Source: Jeotgalibacillus terrae
GTDB lineage: Bacteria > Bacillota > Bacilli > Bacillales > Jeotgalibacillaceae
Assembly (NCBI RefSeq): GCF_016908195.1
Contig: NZ_JAFBDK010000021.1
Span: 1-55,788, forward strand
Reading direction: 5' to 3'
Length of the DNA stretch: 55,788 bases
Below, piece after piece: positions 19,788 through 29,200 of the stretch. The translations under genes and the position numbers were made by a program. Under the pieces are notes generated by a model. That model did not search any database and was not told the origin of the DNA. It saw only the letters and a list, made by a program, of their open reading frames with translations. Every line of letters begins with the position of its first letter. The first letter of the stretch is position 1.

Positions 19788-20633
19788 ATGAAAATTAAAC
19801 GAAGTGAACGCCTGATTGATATGACGCACTATTTATCTGAACATCCACGCGAGCTTGTATCGCTTACTTTTTTCGCGGAACGTTATGCTTCAGCTAAATC
19901 ATCAATCAGTGAAGATTTAGTGATTGTTAAGGAAACGTTTGAGAACAGAGGAATCGGCACTTTACAGACAGTGCCTGGTGCAGCTGGCGGGGTGCGGTTT
20001 ATTCCGGGCGTCAGAAAAGATCAGGCAGAAGAAGCGCTTAACGTACTATCTGAGCAGGTAAGCAGGTCTGACAGGCTGCTTCCCGGCGGTTACTTATTCA
20101 TGACGGATATTCTCGGTGACATCCATCTCATGAATCATGTCGGAAAGCTGTTTGCAGGTGCGTTTGCCAATGAGCAGATCGACCTTGTGATGACAGTTGC
20201 GACTAAAGGCATCGGGATCGCTCATGCAGCTGCCCGCTACCTTGGTGTGCCGGTAGTCGTTGCAAGACGTGACAGTAAAGTAACGGAAGGCTCCACCGTG
20301 AGCATTAATTATGTCTCAGGTTCATCCAAAAGGATTCAGACAATGGTCTTATCCAAAAGAAGCGTCAAGCAGGGGGCAAGAGTCCTGATTGTTGACGACT
20401 TTATGAAGGCGGGCGGGACGGCGGCAGGCATGAAAAACCTGCTTGAAGAGTTTTCAGCGACTGTCGCAGGTGTTGGTATTTTTATCGAATCCGAACAGGA
20501 AGCCGGAGAAGAGCGTCTTGTAGAGGATTATATCTCGCTCCTGAAATTAAGAAGCGTTGATGAAAAAGGTAAAACCATTCAGATTGAACCCGGCAATTAC
20601 TTTGACCGCGTCTCATCCTTTTTAAAACAATAG
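19788..20633 (+). CDS. purR: Purine operon repressor PurR
   Basis: Repressor of purine synthesis genes that senses PRPP (281 aa). An N-terminal winged helix (about 1-74; RLIDMTHYLSEHP and SAKSSISEDLVIVKE) precedes a phosphoribosyltransferase-fold domain with the PRPP loop LIVDDFMKAGGTAAG at about residue 199. It carries no enzymatic activity in the family. The gene is followed by ridA after 63 bases, the usual purR-yabJ pair. GGGAGG precedes the ATG. Confidence 0.95.
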   Translation: MKIKRSERLIDMTHYLSEHPRELVSLTFFAERYASAKSSISEDLVIVKETFENRGIGTLQTVPGAAGGVRFIPGVRKDQAEEALNVLSEQVSRSDRLLPGGYLFMTDILGDIHLMNHVGKLFAGAFANEQIDLVMTVATKGIGIAHAAARYLGVPVVVARRDSKVTEGSTVSINYVSGSSKRIQTMVLSKRSVKQGARVLIVDDFMKAGGTAAGMKNLLEEFSATVAGVGIFIESEQEAGEERLVEDYISLLKLRSVDEKGKTIQIEPGNYFDRVSSFLKQ

Positions 20634-20696
20634 CCGATAGGGCGGAAATCAAAAGCCGCTTTTAATAGCAGTATCATATTTCGAGGAGGAATGATC

Positions 20697-21071
20697 ATGA
20701 AATTTGTACAGACGAATGAAGCACCACAGGCAATTGGCCCATACTCTCAGGGGATGGTCGTTAACAATATGTTCTACAGCTCAGGGCAGATCCCGCTGAC
20801 ACCTGAAGGCACGCTTGTTGAAGGCAGTATTGAAGAGCAAACGCACCAGGTATTTAAAAACCTGCAGGCTGTTCTTGCAGAAGCAGGGGCTTCTCTTTCA
20901 ACTGTTGTAAAAGTAATGGTCTTTCTTGATGATCTCAGCGACTTTGATGCAGTTAATGCAATTTATGCAGAATACTTCGGTGAGCATCGTCCGGCACGTT
21001 CGTGTGTGGAAGTGTCAAAGCTGCCAAAAGGTGCAGGTCTTGAAATCGAAGTCATCGCATTAGTGAAATAA
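20697..21071 (+). CDS. ridA: RidA-family enamine/imine deaminase YabJ
   Basis: Trimeric 2-iminobutanoate/2-iminopropanoate deaminase (124 aa) that removes reactive enamines from PLP enzymes. The YjgF signature is visible: [10 protein letters not shown] near the N-terminus and the [22 protein letters not shown]-terminal segment, whose Arg binds substrate carboxylate. ATG 20697 is preferred over ATG 20691, which is only one base from GAGGAGG. In B. subtilis yabJ is cotranscribed with purR and affects its regulation. Confidence 0.95.
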   Translation: MKFVQTNEAPQAIGPYSQGMVVNNMFYSSGQIPLTPEGTLVEGSIEEQTHQVFKNLQAVLAEAGASLSTVVKVMVFLDDLSDFDAVNAIYAEYFGEHRPARSCVEVSKLPKGAGLEIEVIALVK

Positions 21072-21083
21072 AGCTATCCCATC

Positions 21084-21136
21084 AGGCTTTTCCCCGCAGG
21101 TTCATAACCTGTTTGGGAAAAGCCTTTTCTTTTTGG
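21084..21136 (+). terminator. ridA terminator
   Basis: A perfect 11-bp stem AGGCTTTTCCC/GGGAAAAGCCT encloses a second small stem AGGTT/AACCT and is followed by a T-rich tail. It isolates spoVG from purR-ridA. Confidence 0.92.
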
Positions 21137-21167
21137 AAAAAAATATGACTATTTTCACGTTTCAGGT

Positions 21168-21194
21168 AGGGATATCGACCTTGCGTATAGAAAT
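21168..21194 (+). promoter_or_regulatory. Candidate sigma-H promoter of spoVG
   Basis: AGGGATAT (21168-21175), 14-base spacer, GAAAT (21190-21194) approximates the sigma-H pattern RNAGGAWWW-N14-NGAAT. It lies 44 bases before the spoVG start. spoVG is a classic sigma-H gene in B. subtilis. Confidence 0.45.
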
Positions 21195-21237
21195 AAGAGG
21201 GAGGCTTGTACTAAGGGGGGAAAGGTGGTGGGAATCA

Positions 21238-21519
21238 GTGGAAGTAACAGATGTGAGACTTAGACGTGTAAGCTCGGATGGCAGGATGCGTGCGATCGCT
21301 TCCATCACACTCAGTGGTGTATTTGTTGTACATGACATCCGGGTAATTGATGGAAATAATGGACTGTTTGTTGCGATGCCGAGTAAGCGTACACCGGATG
21401 GGGAATTCCGGGATATCGCTCATCCGATTAACTCTGAGATGAGAGATGTCATTCAGCGTTCAGTACTGGCTGAGTACGATCGGGAGTCAACGATTACTTA
21501 TGAAGAAGCAGGTGCTTAA
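21238..21519 (+). CDS. spoVG: SpoVG, RNA-binding regulator
   Basis: Small (93 aa) conserved protein affecting septation and cortex formation during sporulation; homologues bind nucleic acids. The core [20 protein letters not shown] and [21 protein letters not shown] are nearly invariant. The start is GTG 21238, with AAAGGTGGTGGG ahead of it, the same initiation context as in B. subtilis; the longer in-frame reading reaches back into the leader and is not credible. Confidence 0.97.
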   Translation: MEVTDVRLRRVSSDGRMRAIASITLSGVFVVHDIRVIDGNNGLFVAMPSKRTPDGEFRDIAHPINSEMRDVIQRSVLAEYDRESTITYEEAGA

Positions 21520-21540
21520 TGCCCTGTATATGAATGATAG

Positions 21541-21575
21541 AATCCGGATGCTGCTATGCATCCGGATTTTCTTTT
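21541..21575 (+). terminator. spoVG terminator
   Basis: A perfect 10-bp stem AATCCGGATG/CATCCGGATT with an 8-base loop, followed by TTCTTTT. Confidence 0.92.
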
Positions 21576-21621
21576 GCAGAATTGTAACCGTTAACAGATT
21601 CTTCTGAAATTACCGCTTTCC

Positions 21622-21650
21622 TTGAAATGAATGAGTTTTTGTAATATATT
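21622..21650 (+). promoter_or_regulatory. Sigma-A promoter of glmU-prs
   Basis: TTGAAA (21622-21627), 17-bp spacer, TATATT (21645-21650). Confidence 0.7.
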
Positions 21651-21683
21651 CAAAGTGGAAAAATGTTGACTGGAGGACCGGTA

Positions 21684-23057
21684 ATGTCGAATCGATATGC
21701 GGTAATTTTAGCTGCGGGTCAGGGTACCCGTATGAAATCCAAATTATATAAAGTACTTCATCCTGTTTGTGGAAAGCCAATGGTAGAACACGTATTAGAG
21801 CAGGTGAAAGAAGCAGATATGCAAGAAGTCATTACCGTTGTTGGTCATGGTGCTGAACTTGTTCAGTCCAAGCTTGAGGGTCGTTCGGAATTTGTTCTTC
21901 AGGCTGAACAGCTGGGGACTGCCCATGCTGTTATGCAGGCGAAAGATCGTTTGCAGAATAAAGATGGCATCACTTTAGTTGTATGCGGTGATACGCCACT
22001 TATTACTGCTGAAACAATGTCTTCGCTGATTCAGCATCATGAGGAACAACAGGCGAAAGCAACGATCCTGACAGCACATGAAGACAACCCTGCCGGCTAT
22101 GGCCGGATTATTCGAGGAGAAGACGGGCTTGTGACGAAAATCGTTGAGCACAAGGACGCGAATGAGTCGGAGCTTGCCGTTCAGGAAGTAAATACGGGCA
22201 CTTACTGCTTTGATAATAAAGCACTCTTTGAAACACTTGAGAAAGTGGACAATGATAACGTGCAGGGTGAATACTACCTTCCGGATGTCATTGAAATTCT
22301 GAAAAATGCAGGAGAGGCCATTGCTGCATACCAGACACCTTCATCTGATGAGGCGCTTGGTGTAAATGACCGTGTGGCTTTGTCAAAAGCGGAAAGCCTG
22401 ATGCGTAAGCGTATTAACGAACAGCAAATGCGCAACGGTGTCACACTCATTGATCCTGCTTCTACTTATATCAGTGCAGATGCTGTGATCGGAAGCGATA
22501 CAGTTGTGTATCCTGGTACTGTCATTGAAGGTAAGGCAGTCATTGGTGAAGAATGTACAATCGGGCCAAACAGTGAGATCAAAGACAGCAAAATCGCGGA
22601 TCGCACTGTGATTAAACAGTCAGTCGTACATGATAGCGAGATCGGCTCAGATGTAAATATCGGACCGTTTGCACACATTCGTCCTCAGTCTGCGATTGAA
22701 GATGAAGTGAAGATCGGTAACTTTGTTGAAATTAAAAAAACACAGTTTGGCAAAGGAAGTAAGGCGTCTCACCTGAGCTATATTGGTGATGCTGAAGTCG
22801 GTTCAGGTGTGAATCTTGGCTGCGGGTCGATTACTGTGAATTATGACGGTCAGAAAAAGCATCTGACAAAGATTGAAGACGATGCTTTTGTAGGCTGTAA
22901 TTCAAATCTCATTGCCCCTGTCACGATTGGAAAAGGTGCTTATATTGCTGCCGGGTCTACAATTAATAAAGATGTGCCGGCTGCGGCGCTGTCTATCGCC
23001 CGTGCCCGCCAGGAAAATAAAGAAGGCTACGCACAAAGAATTAACACTAAAAAATAA
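21684..23057 (+). CDS. glmU: Bifunctional UDP-GlcNAc pyrophosphorylase / GlcN-1-P acetyltransferase
   Basis: Makes UDP-N-acetylglucosamine for peptidoglycan and teichoic acids (457 aa; gcaD in B. subtilis). The N-terminal nucleotidyltransferase domain starts with [11 protein letters not shown] (residues 9-19). From about residue 250 a left-handed beta-helix of hexapeptide repeats ([16 protein letters not shown] onward) forms the acetyltransferase, with the [11 protein letters not shown] active-site stretch. ATG 21684 follows TGGAGG at good spacing; the in-frame start 21 bases earlier is upstream of that site. It is followed by prs after 12 bases. Confidence 0.97.
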   Translation: MSNRYAVILAAGQGTRMKSKLYKVLHPVCGKPMVEHVLEQVKEADMQEVITVVGHGAELVQSKLEGRSEFVLQAEQLGTAHAVMQAKDRLQNKDGITLVVCGDTPLITAETMSSLIQHHEEQQAKATILTAHEDNPAGYGRIIRGEDGLVTKIVEHKDANESELAVQEVNTGTYCFDNKALFETLEKVDNDNVQGEYYLPDVIEILKNAGEAIAAYQTPSSDEALGVNDRVALSKAESLMRKRINEQQMRNGVTLIDPASTYISADAVIGSDTVVYPGTVIEGKAVIGEECTIGPNSEIKDSKIADRTVIKQSVVHDSEIGSDVNIGPFAHIRPQSAIEDEVKIGNFVEIKKTQFGKGSKASHLSYIGDAEVGSGVNLGCGSITVNYDGQKKHLTKIEDDAFVGCNSNLIAPVTIGKGAYIAAGSTINKDVPAAALSIARARQENKEGYAQRINTKK

Positions 23058-23069
23058 TTGGAGGCTGTC

Positions 23070-24029
23070 ATGTCTACTGAATATGCCAATTCTAAATTAA
23101 AAATCTTTTCACTGAATTCAAACCATAAGTTAGCAGAGGATATCGCTGAGTCAATCGGAACGAAGCTTGGGAAATGTTCAGTTACACGTTTTAGTGACGG
23201 AGAAATTCAAATTAATATTGAAGAAAGCATCCGTGGCTGTGATGTATTTGTTGTTCAGTCTACTTCAAGCCCGGTGAATGAAAACCTGATGGAGTTGTTA
23301 ATTATGGTTGATGCACTGAAGCGTGCTTCTGCTAAAACAATTAACATCGTGATGCCTTATTACGGATACGCACGTCAGGACCGCAAAGCGCGTGCACGTG
23401 AGCCGATCACTGCAAAGCTGATTGCCAACCTGCTTGAAACGGCAGGCGCTACACGCGTCATCACACTTGACCTGCATGCACCGCAGATCCAGGGCTTCTT
23501 TGATATTCTGATTGACCATCTGCGCGGCGTACCAATCATCGCTGAATACTTTATGCAAAAGAACTTCAACCCTGATGAGCTGGTCATCGTATCACCGGAT
23601 CACGGTGGTGTAACACGTACGCGTAAACTCGCTGAATATCTGAAGGCGCCAATCGCGATCATTGATAAGCGACGTCCTAAGCCTAATGTATCAGAAGTCA
23701 TGAACATCGTTGGTAACGTTGAAGGCAAGACCTGTATTCTGATCGACGATATTATTGATACAGCAGGAACAATCACACTTGCTGCAAACGCGCTGATGAA
23801 AGTTGGCGCAAAAGAGGTATACGCAAGCTGTACGCACCCTGTCCTCTCAGGTCCGGCAATGGAGCGTATTAACGACTCTGCCATTAAAGAATTGGTTGTA
23901 ACAAACTCCATCGCACTGTCAGAAGAAAAACAGGGCGGTAAAATTGTAGAACTTTCAGTAGCAGGACTGCTTGGAGAAGCCATTGTTCGCGTTTACGAAC
24001 AGCAGTCTGTGAGTATGCTGTTTGACTAA
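23070..24029 (+). CDS. prs: Ribose-phosphate pyrophosphokinase
   Basis: Makes PRPP from ribose-5-phosphate and ATP (319 aa). Seen are the flexible ATP loop [17 protein letters not shown], the metal/ribose site DHGG, and the PRPP-binding DDIIDTAGT near residue 222. TTGGAGG precedes ATG 23070; the in-frame ATG 12 bases upstream overlaps that site. PRPP made here is the ligand read by PurR, encoded 3 kb upstream. Confidence 0.97.
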   Translation: MSTEYANSKLKIFSLNSNHKLAEDIAESIGTKLGKCSVTRFSDGEIQINIEESIRGCDVFVVQSTSSPVNENLMELLIMVDALKRASAKTINIVMPYYGYARQDRKARAREPITAKLIANLLETAGATRVITLDLHAPQIQGFFDILIDHLRGVPIIAEYFMQKNFNPDELVIVSPDHGGVTRTRKLAEYLKAPIAIIDKRRPKPNVSEVMNIVGNVEGKTCILIDDIIDTAGTITLAANALMKVGAKEVYASCTHPVLSGPAMERINDSAIKELVVTNSIALSEEKQGGKIVELSVAGLLGEAIVRVYEQQSVSMLFD

Positions 24030-24030
24030 A

Positions 24031-24174
24031 AGAAAAGCGGAAGCAGGCGTTCAGGAGCGTATGCGCTGGACTGAAGCGGATTAAGATAAAGGAAACACAG
24101 TGAACGAAGTGAGCTGATGTTGACTTATCTTAAGGAGCTGAGGGAAGCGCACTAGCCCCTGCCTGCTGGATCAC
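24031..24174 (+). repeat. Family-1 interspersed repeat, copy A
   Basis: Starts two bases after the prs stop with AGAAAAGCGGAAGCAGGCG and ends TGCCTGCTGGATCACG. Arms TTAAGATAA/TTATCTTAA form an inner stem and AGCAGGC/GCCTGCT an outer one. It aligns along its length with copy B in the opposite orientation. Confidence 0.85.
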
Positions 24175-24248
24175 GAAGAAACCGGCAGACACCACAACTC
24201 CATAACGTAATCTGGACATCCTTAAAAAGATCTTCAATTACTTTTAAG

Positions 24249-24283
24249 CAACAGACGTCCGGGAAAGGGCGTCTGTTGTTTTT
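24249..24283 (+). terminator. prs terminator
   Basis: A perfect 9-bp stem CAACAGACG/CGTCTGTTG followed by TTTTT. It is displaced about 220 bases from the prs stop because repeat copy A lies between. Confidence 0.88.
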
Positions 24284-24354
24284 AAATCGAAACAAAAAGT
24301 ACGCTGAAGTCTTATTTAACACGGATTCCCATCAAAAAATCTCAATATTCTAGG

Positions 24355-24379
24355 GTTTAATTGTTCGGATGCAGGGTAA
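24355..24379 (+). promoter_or_regulatory. Sigma-B promoter of ctc
   Basis: GTTTAA (24355-24360), 13-base spacer, GGGTAA (24374-24379): an essentially consensus general-stress promoter, 60 bases before the ctc start. The B. subtilis ctc promoter was one of the first sigma-B promoters described and has the same elements. Confidence 0.9.
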
Positions 24380-24439
24380 TGTAGTGTATGGACAGCTAAA
24401 AAATTAAAAATTGAAATTAACTTTGGAAGGTGATTAGAC

Positions 24440-25105
24440 ATGAGTTCAGTACTAAAAGCAACGAAAAGAGAAGGATTCAAACATTCAGATTTAACAGCAC
24501 TTCGCAGCGCAGGTAAACTTCCTGCTGTTGTATATGGTTATAAAGTTGAAAATACATCAATCTCAGTAGATGAAATTGATCTTGTAAAAACAATCCGTGA
24601 AGTAGGCCGTAACGGTATCATTGAACTTGATATCGAGGGTAACAAGCAAAAGGTTGTATTAAGTGATTACCAGAGCGACTTCCTTAAAGACGAAATTATT
24701 CACGCAGACTTCCTTGCAGTCAATATGTCTGAGGAATTAACTGTAGACGTAACAGTACATGTTGTTGGTGAAGCAGAAGGAGCGAGAGAAGGCGGCGTTG
24801 TACAGACAGTTCTTCATGAGCTTTCAATCTCTGCAAAACCGAACGACATTCCGGAATCATTCGAAGTGGATGTAACGGACCTGAATATTGGTGAATCATT
24901 CAGTGTGGAAGATCTGCGCAGCAAATATGACGTAACGATCAACCATGAAGATGACGAAACAATTGTTTCAGTTCTTGCCCCTCGCACAGAAGAGGAAATC
25001 GAAGAACTTGAAGAAGAAGTTGGTGCAGGTGAAGCTGGTTCTGATGATGCTGAAAGCACAGAAGAAACAGAAGGCGACGCTGAAACAGCTGAAGAAAAAG
25101 CATAA
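24440..25105 (+). CDS. ctc: 50S ribosomal protein L25/general stress protein Ctc
   Basis: 5S rRNA-binding ribosomal protein L25 with the C-terminal TL5/CTC domain (221 aa). The N-terminal L25 part reads RSAGKLPAVVYGYK; the second domain runs from about 95 to 185. The last 35 residues are a strongly acidic Glu/Asp/Ala tail. It is a general stress protein in B. subtilis, consistent with the sigma-B promoter. GGAAGGTG precedes the ATG. Confidence 0.95.
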   Translation: MSSVLKATKREGFKHSDLTALRSAGKLPAVVYGYKVENTSISVDEIDLVKTIREVGRNGIIELDIEGNKQKVVLSDYQSDFLKDEIIHADFLAVNMSEELTVDVTVHVVGEAEGAREGGVVQTVLHELSISAKPNDIPESFEVDVTDLNIGESFSVEDLRSKYDVTINHEDDETIVSVLAPRTEEEIEELEEEVGAGEAGSDDAESTEETEGDAETAEEKA

Positions 25106-25124
25106 AATTCCGTTGAGGTCAGTC

Positions 25125-25162
25125 GTTGTTGTCTGGATAACAACAGCCAATTTCAACAGAGC
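25125..25162 (-). repeat. Family-2 repeat remnant
   Basis: Minus strand: GCTCTGTTGAAATTGGCTGT, the family-2 head, followed by a short stem GTTGTT/AACAAC. The rest of the element is missing. Confidence 0.5.
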
Positions 25163-25168
25163 AAAGAT

Positions 25169-25206
25169 AAGCGCAACCTTTCTTATGGAGGTTGCGCTTC
25201 TTATCG
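25169..25206 (+). terminator. ctc terminator
   Basis: A perfect 11-bp stem AAGCGCAACCT/AGGTTGCGCTT followed by a T-rich tail (TCTTATCGTTT). Confidence 0.82.
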
Positions 25207-25249
25207 TTTAAAATAGTATGTAGATTAATGTGATAGATCGTTTTAGCAA

Positions 25250-25317
25250 GGCTGTTGATTGGAGGTGCAGGTGGCGACTCCCTGCAGCAGAAATCAACAG
25301 CCCGACTTTAACAGCGC
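25250..25317 (-). repeat. Family-2 hairpin repeat
   Basis: GGCTGTTGATT (25250-25260) and AATCAACAGCC (25292-25302) are perfectly complementary, with inner TGCAGG/CCTGCA. On the minus strand the flank GCGCTGTTAAAGTC and the TTGATTTCTGCTGCAGG core match the element at 1510. Confidence 0.65.
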
Positions 25318-25352
25318 AAAAAAATGTTTGAACGTATACAGAGGTGTAAATA

Positions 25353-25916
25353 ATGAAACTAATGATTGGTCTCGGGAACCCCGGGAAACCTTATGATAAA
25401 ACAAAACACAATATCGGCTTCGAAGTCATTGATGAACTCGCAGAACGATGGAATGCTCCTTTAATGCAAACAAAATTTAAAGGCATCTTCAGTAAAGCAG
25501 TCGTGAACGGAGAAAAAGTCATCCTGTTAAAGCCGCTCACCTTTATGAATTTGTCAGGTGAAAGCATCCGGCCGCTGATGGACTACTTTCAGATCGAAAT
25601 TGAAGATATTGTCGTCATTTATGATGATCTTGATCTTCCAATGGGTAAAATGCGCCTGCGTCAAAAGGGCAGCGCCGGTGGACATAACGGCATTAAAAGT
25701 ACGATTGCCCATCTTGGTACGCAGGAGTTCAATCGAATCCGCATTGGGATTGACCGCCCGCCGCACGGTATGAAAGTGCCTGACTATGTGCTGAGCCGTT
25801 TTTCTAAAGAGGAATGGACAGAGATGGAGCAGGTGATAGCGAAAAGCGCTGTTGCATGCGAACGCTTTTTAGAAAAACCGTTTTTGGAAGTCATGAATGA
25901 ATTTAATGGGGCTTAA
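25353..25916 (+). CDS. pth: Peptidyl-tRNA hydrolase
   Basis: Releases tRNA from stalled peptidyl-tRNA (187 aa; spoVC in B. subtilis, where a mutation blocks spore coat formation). The catalytic region reads [18 protein letters not shown], with N9/N20-type residues and H19. [24 protein letters not shown] carries the catalytic Asp. GAGGTG precedes the ATG. Confidence 0.97.
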   Translation: MKLMIGLGNPGKPYDKTKHNIGFEVIDELAERWNAPLMQTKFKGIFSKAVVNGEKVILLKPLTFMNLSGESIRPLMDYFQIEIEDIVVIYDDLDLPMGKMRLRQKGSAGGHNGIKSTIAHLGTQEFNRIRIGIDRPPHGMKVPDYVLSRFSKEEWTEMEQVIAKSAVACERFLEKPFLEVMNEFNGA

Positions 25917-25983
25917 GTGAATAACCCGCACACTTCCTGCTTATACTAGATTATCAGGCAGGACGTGAAGGGAGATGACACAT

Positions 25984-26211
25984 TTGGCTGTTCATTATCA
26001 TTGCCGGCACTGCAGAAGTGAAATCGGTACAATTGATTCGCCGCTGATGGATGCAGAGCGGCTTGGGCTGCACACCCTTTCAGCAGAGGAGCGTCGAAAC
26101 ATGATATCCTATACAGAAGGACATGTTCACATCCAGACAATCTGTGAGGATTGCCAGGAATCCCTTGAGAGGAATCCGGATTTTCATGAACTGGATCAAT
26201 TTATACAGTAA
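25984..26211 (+). CDS. fin: Anti-sigma-F factor Fin
   Basis: Zinc-ribbon protein (75 aa; YabK) that helps the forespore switch from sigma-F to sigma-G by binding sigma-F. Zinc ligands are C7, C10, C54 and C57. TTG 25984 is preferred: AAGGGAG lies nine bases before it and the product then starts MAVHYHCRHC like the B. subtilis protein. The ATG nine bases upstream is too close to the site. It precedes mfd as in B. subtilis. Confidence 0.93.
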   Translation: MAVHYHCRHCRSEIGTIDSPLMDAERLGLHTLSAEERRNMISYTEGHVHIQTICEDCQESLERNPDFHELDQFIQ

Positions 26212-26267
26212 AAGCTTTGGATCAGTATCCAAGGCATTTTTCTGTTTACATCCGGGAGGAGAACAAC

Positions 26268-29200
26268 TTGAAAACGTTAGTAAACGGTTTAATAGAGGAC
26301 CAGCAAATCAGGTCTGTTATAGAAGATTTGGATCTTGAGCGCGGGGAGCAGCTGTTATCCGGGCTTTCAGGATCTGCAAGAAGCACATTTATGGCAGCTG
26401 TCTATGAACAGCACAAGCGTCCGCTGATGATTGTGACGCCTAATTTGCTGAGCGCGCAAAAGCTGTACGATGACCTTGCGCAGTCTGTGGCTGAAGAGTC
26501 ACTTTATATGTATCCAGCCAATGAACTGATCGCAGCAGAGATGAGTATCGCAAGCCCTGAGCTTCTGGCGCAGCGGCTTGAGGCGATGAATCATCTGGCT
26601 GTCAGTGGACGGGGCGTCTATATCGTACCGATGGCAGGCCTCAGAAAAATTGTACCGCCTAAAGATCAGTGGGTGAATCATCAATTCACCTTATCAATTG
26701 GACATGATATTGATGTGGACCAGACATTGTCTGCTTTAATAAAAATGGGTTATCAGCGCGCGGATATGGTAAGCAGTCCGGGCGAATTCAGCATGCGCGG
26801 AGGGATTCTCGATATTTATCCGCTGACATCTGATCCAGTCAGAGTTGAACTGTTTGATACGGAGGTTGATTCAATCCGTACATTCTCAGCGGAGGATCAG
26901 CGTTCAATTGAAACACTTCAGGAAGTCGCGATCGGACCGGCGGGCGAAATGATCATGGAAGCACCGATGCTTGAAAAGATTGCCGCCGAGCTGAGGAAGC
27001 GGCTTAAGGACAGCCTGAAAAGAGTAAAAAGCAAAGCTGTGAAAGAAACGATGGCAGAGCAGACTGAATACGATATTCACCTGCTTGAAAACGGTCGTAA
27101 ACCTGATCAGCTATTTAAATATCAGTCTCTCGCTTATTCAAAAGCTGCGAGTCTCATTGATTATCTGCCTGAAGACGGCATTGTGATGTTTGATGAGATC
27201 AGCCGGATATTTGAAATGGATGAGACGCTTGAAAATGAAGAAGCAGACTGGACGGTATCGCTTCTTGAAGAAGGAAAGATGCTGCATGATATACATGTAT
27301 CGCATAAGCTTTCAGAGTTGATGGCTGAGAAGCGTCAGAAGGTTTATTTTTCACTGTTCACAAGAAAGATTGCACATATGAATCCGAAGAAGGTTCATTC
27401 ATTCTCGTGTAAGCCGATGCAGAGCTTCCACGGTCAGATGCATCTGCTAAAGGCAGAGATTGATAGATGGAAGAAAGGCAGATTCACAGTTGTGATGCTT
27501 GCGCCGGACGGACAGCGGATTGACAAGTTCGAACGGGTGCTCGCTGACTACGACATCGATGCTGTGATTGTCAAAGAAGGCGATCCGCTGATCCCGAATG
27601 CCGTGCAGATTGTGAGCGGTTCTCTTCAGTCAGGCTTTGAGCTGCCGATGAATAAGCTTGCGGTGATGACAGAAGAAGAGCTCTTCCGTCAGAAGACCAG
27701 AAAGAAAAAACGCCGTCAGAAGCTCTCGAATGCTGAGCGGATTAAAAGTTATTCTGAACTGAAAGTCGGGGATTTTGTCGTTCACGTCAATCACGGAATC
27801 GGAAAATACCTCGGCATTGAAACGCTTGAGATCAATGGTCTTCATAAAGACTATTTAAATATTCACTATAAAGGTAATGATCAGCTGTATGTGCCGGTGG
27901 ACCAGATTGATCTGGTGCAGAAGTATGTCGGCTCTGAAGGCAAAGAACCGAAGCTTTATAAGCTTGGCGGAACTGAATGGAAGCGTGTGAAGTCCAAGGT
28001 TCAGTCAACAGTTGCTGATATCGCTGATGATCTGATTAAGCTTTATTCTGAGCGGGAGACGGCAAAAGGGTATGCGTTTACAGAAGACACTTCTGAACAG
28101 CGGGACTTTGAAGCAGCTTTCCCTTATTCAGAAACGGAAGATCAGCTGCGTTCAATTGAAGAAATTAAAAAAGACATGCAGCGTGACCGCCCGATGGACC
28201 GGCTTTTGTGCGGTGATGTTGGATACGGCAAAACTGAAGTCGCGATCCGTGCTGCTTTTAAAGCTGTGATGGATGGCAAGCAGGTTGCCATTCTTGTACC
28301 GACAACGATTTTAGCACAGCAGCATTATGAAACGATGATTGAGCGGATGCAGGACTTCCCGGTGAATGTCGGACTGATGAGCCGGTTCAGAACGAAAAAG
28401 CAGCAGGAAGAGACCATGAAAGGGCTCGCTTCAGGATCTGTCGATATTGTCGTCGGTACGCACCGTCTGCTGTCCAAGCAGATCAAGTACCGTGATATTG
28501 GCCTGTTAATCATTGATGAAGAACAGCGCTTTGGGGTAACGCATAAAGAAAAAATCAAGCAGCTGAAAACGAATATTGATGTACTGACACTGACTGCTAC
28601 ACCGATCCCGCGTACGCTGCATATGTCGATGCTTGGCGTAAGAGATCTTTCTGTTATTGAAACGCCGCCTGAAAACCGATTCCCGGTTCAGACGTATGTG
28701 ATGGAATATAACGGTGCGCTGATCAGAGAAGCAATTGAGCGGGAAATGGCGCGGAATGGACAGGTCTATTTCCTTTATAACCGGGTTGAGGATATTACGA
28801 AAAAAGCAGATGAGATCGCTTCACTTGTACCTGATGCGCGTGTGGCAGTTGCTCACGGCCAGATGACTGAAACTGAGCTTGAATCTGTTATTTTTCAGTT
28901 CCTTGAAGGGGAATATGATGTACTTGTGACAACAACCATTATTGAAACAGGCGTGGATATTCCGAATGTCAACACGCTGATTGTGTTTGATGCAGACAGA
29001 ATGGGATTATCACAGCTTTATCAGCTGCGGGGACGTGTCGGCAGGTCTAACCGAGTCGCATATGCTTACTTCACTTACAGAAAAGACAAAGTGCTGACTG
29101 AAGTGGCTGAACAGCGGCTTCAATCAATTAAAGAATTCACAGAGCTCGGTTCAGGATTTAAAATTGCAATGCGTGACTTGAGTATCCGGGGAGCCGGAAA

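Noticed and set aside
24967-25105. Acidic tail of Ctc as a foreign fusion
   Set aside because: Acidic Glu/Asp/Ala tails of variable length are common in L25/CTC proteins of Bacilli.
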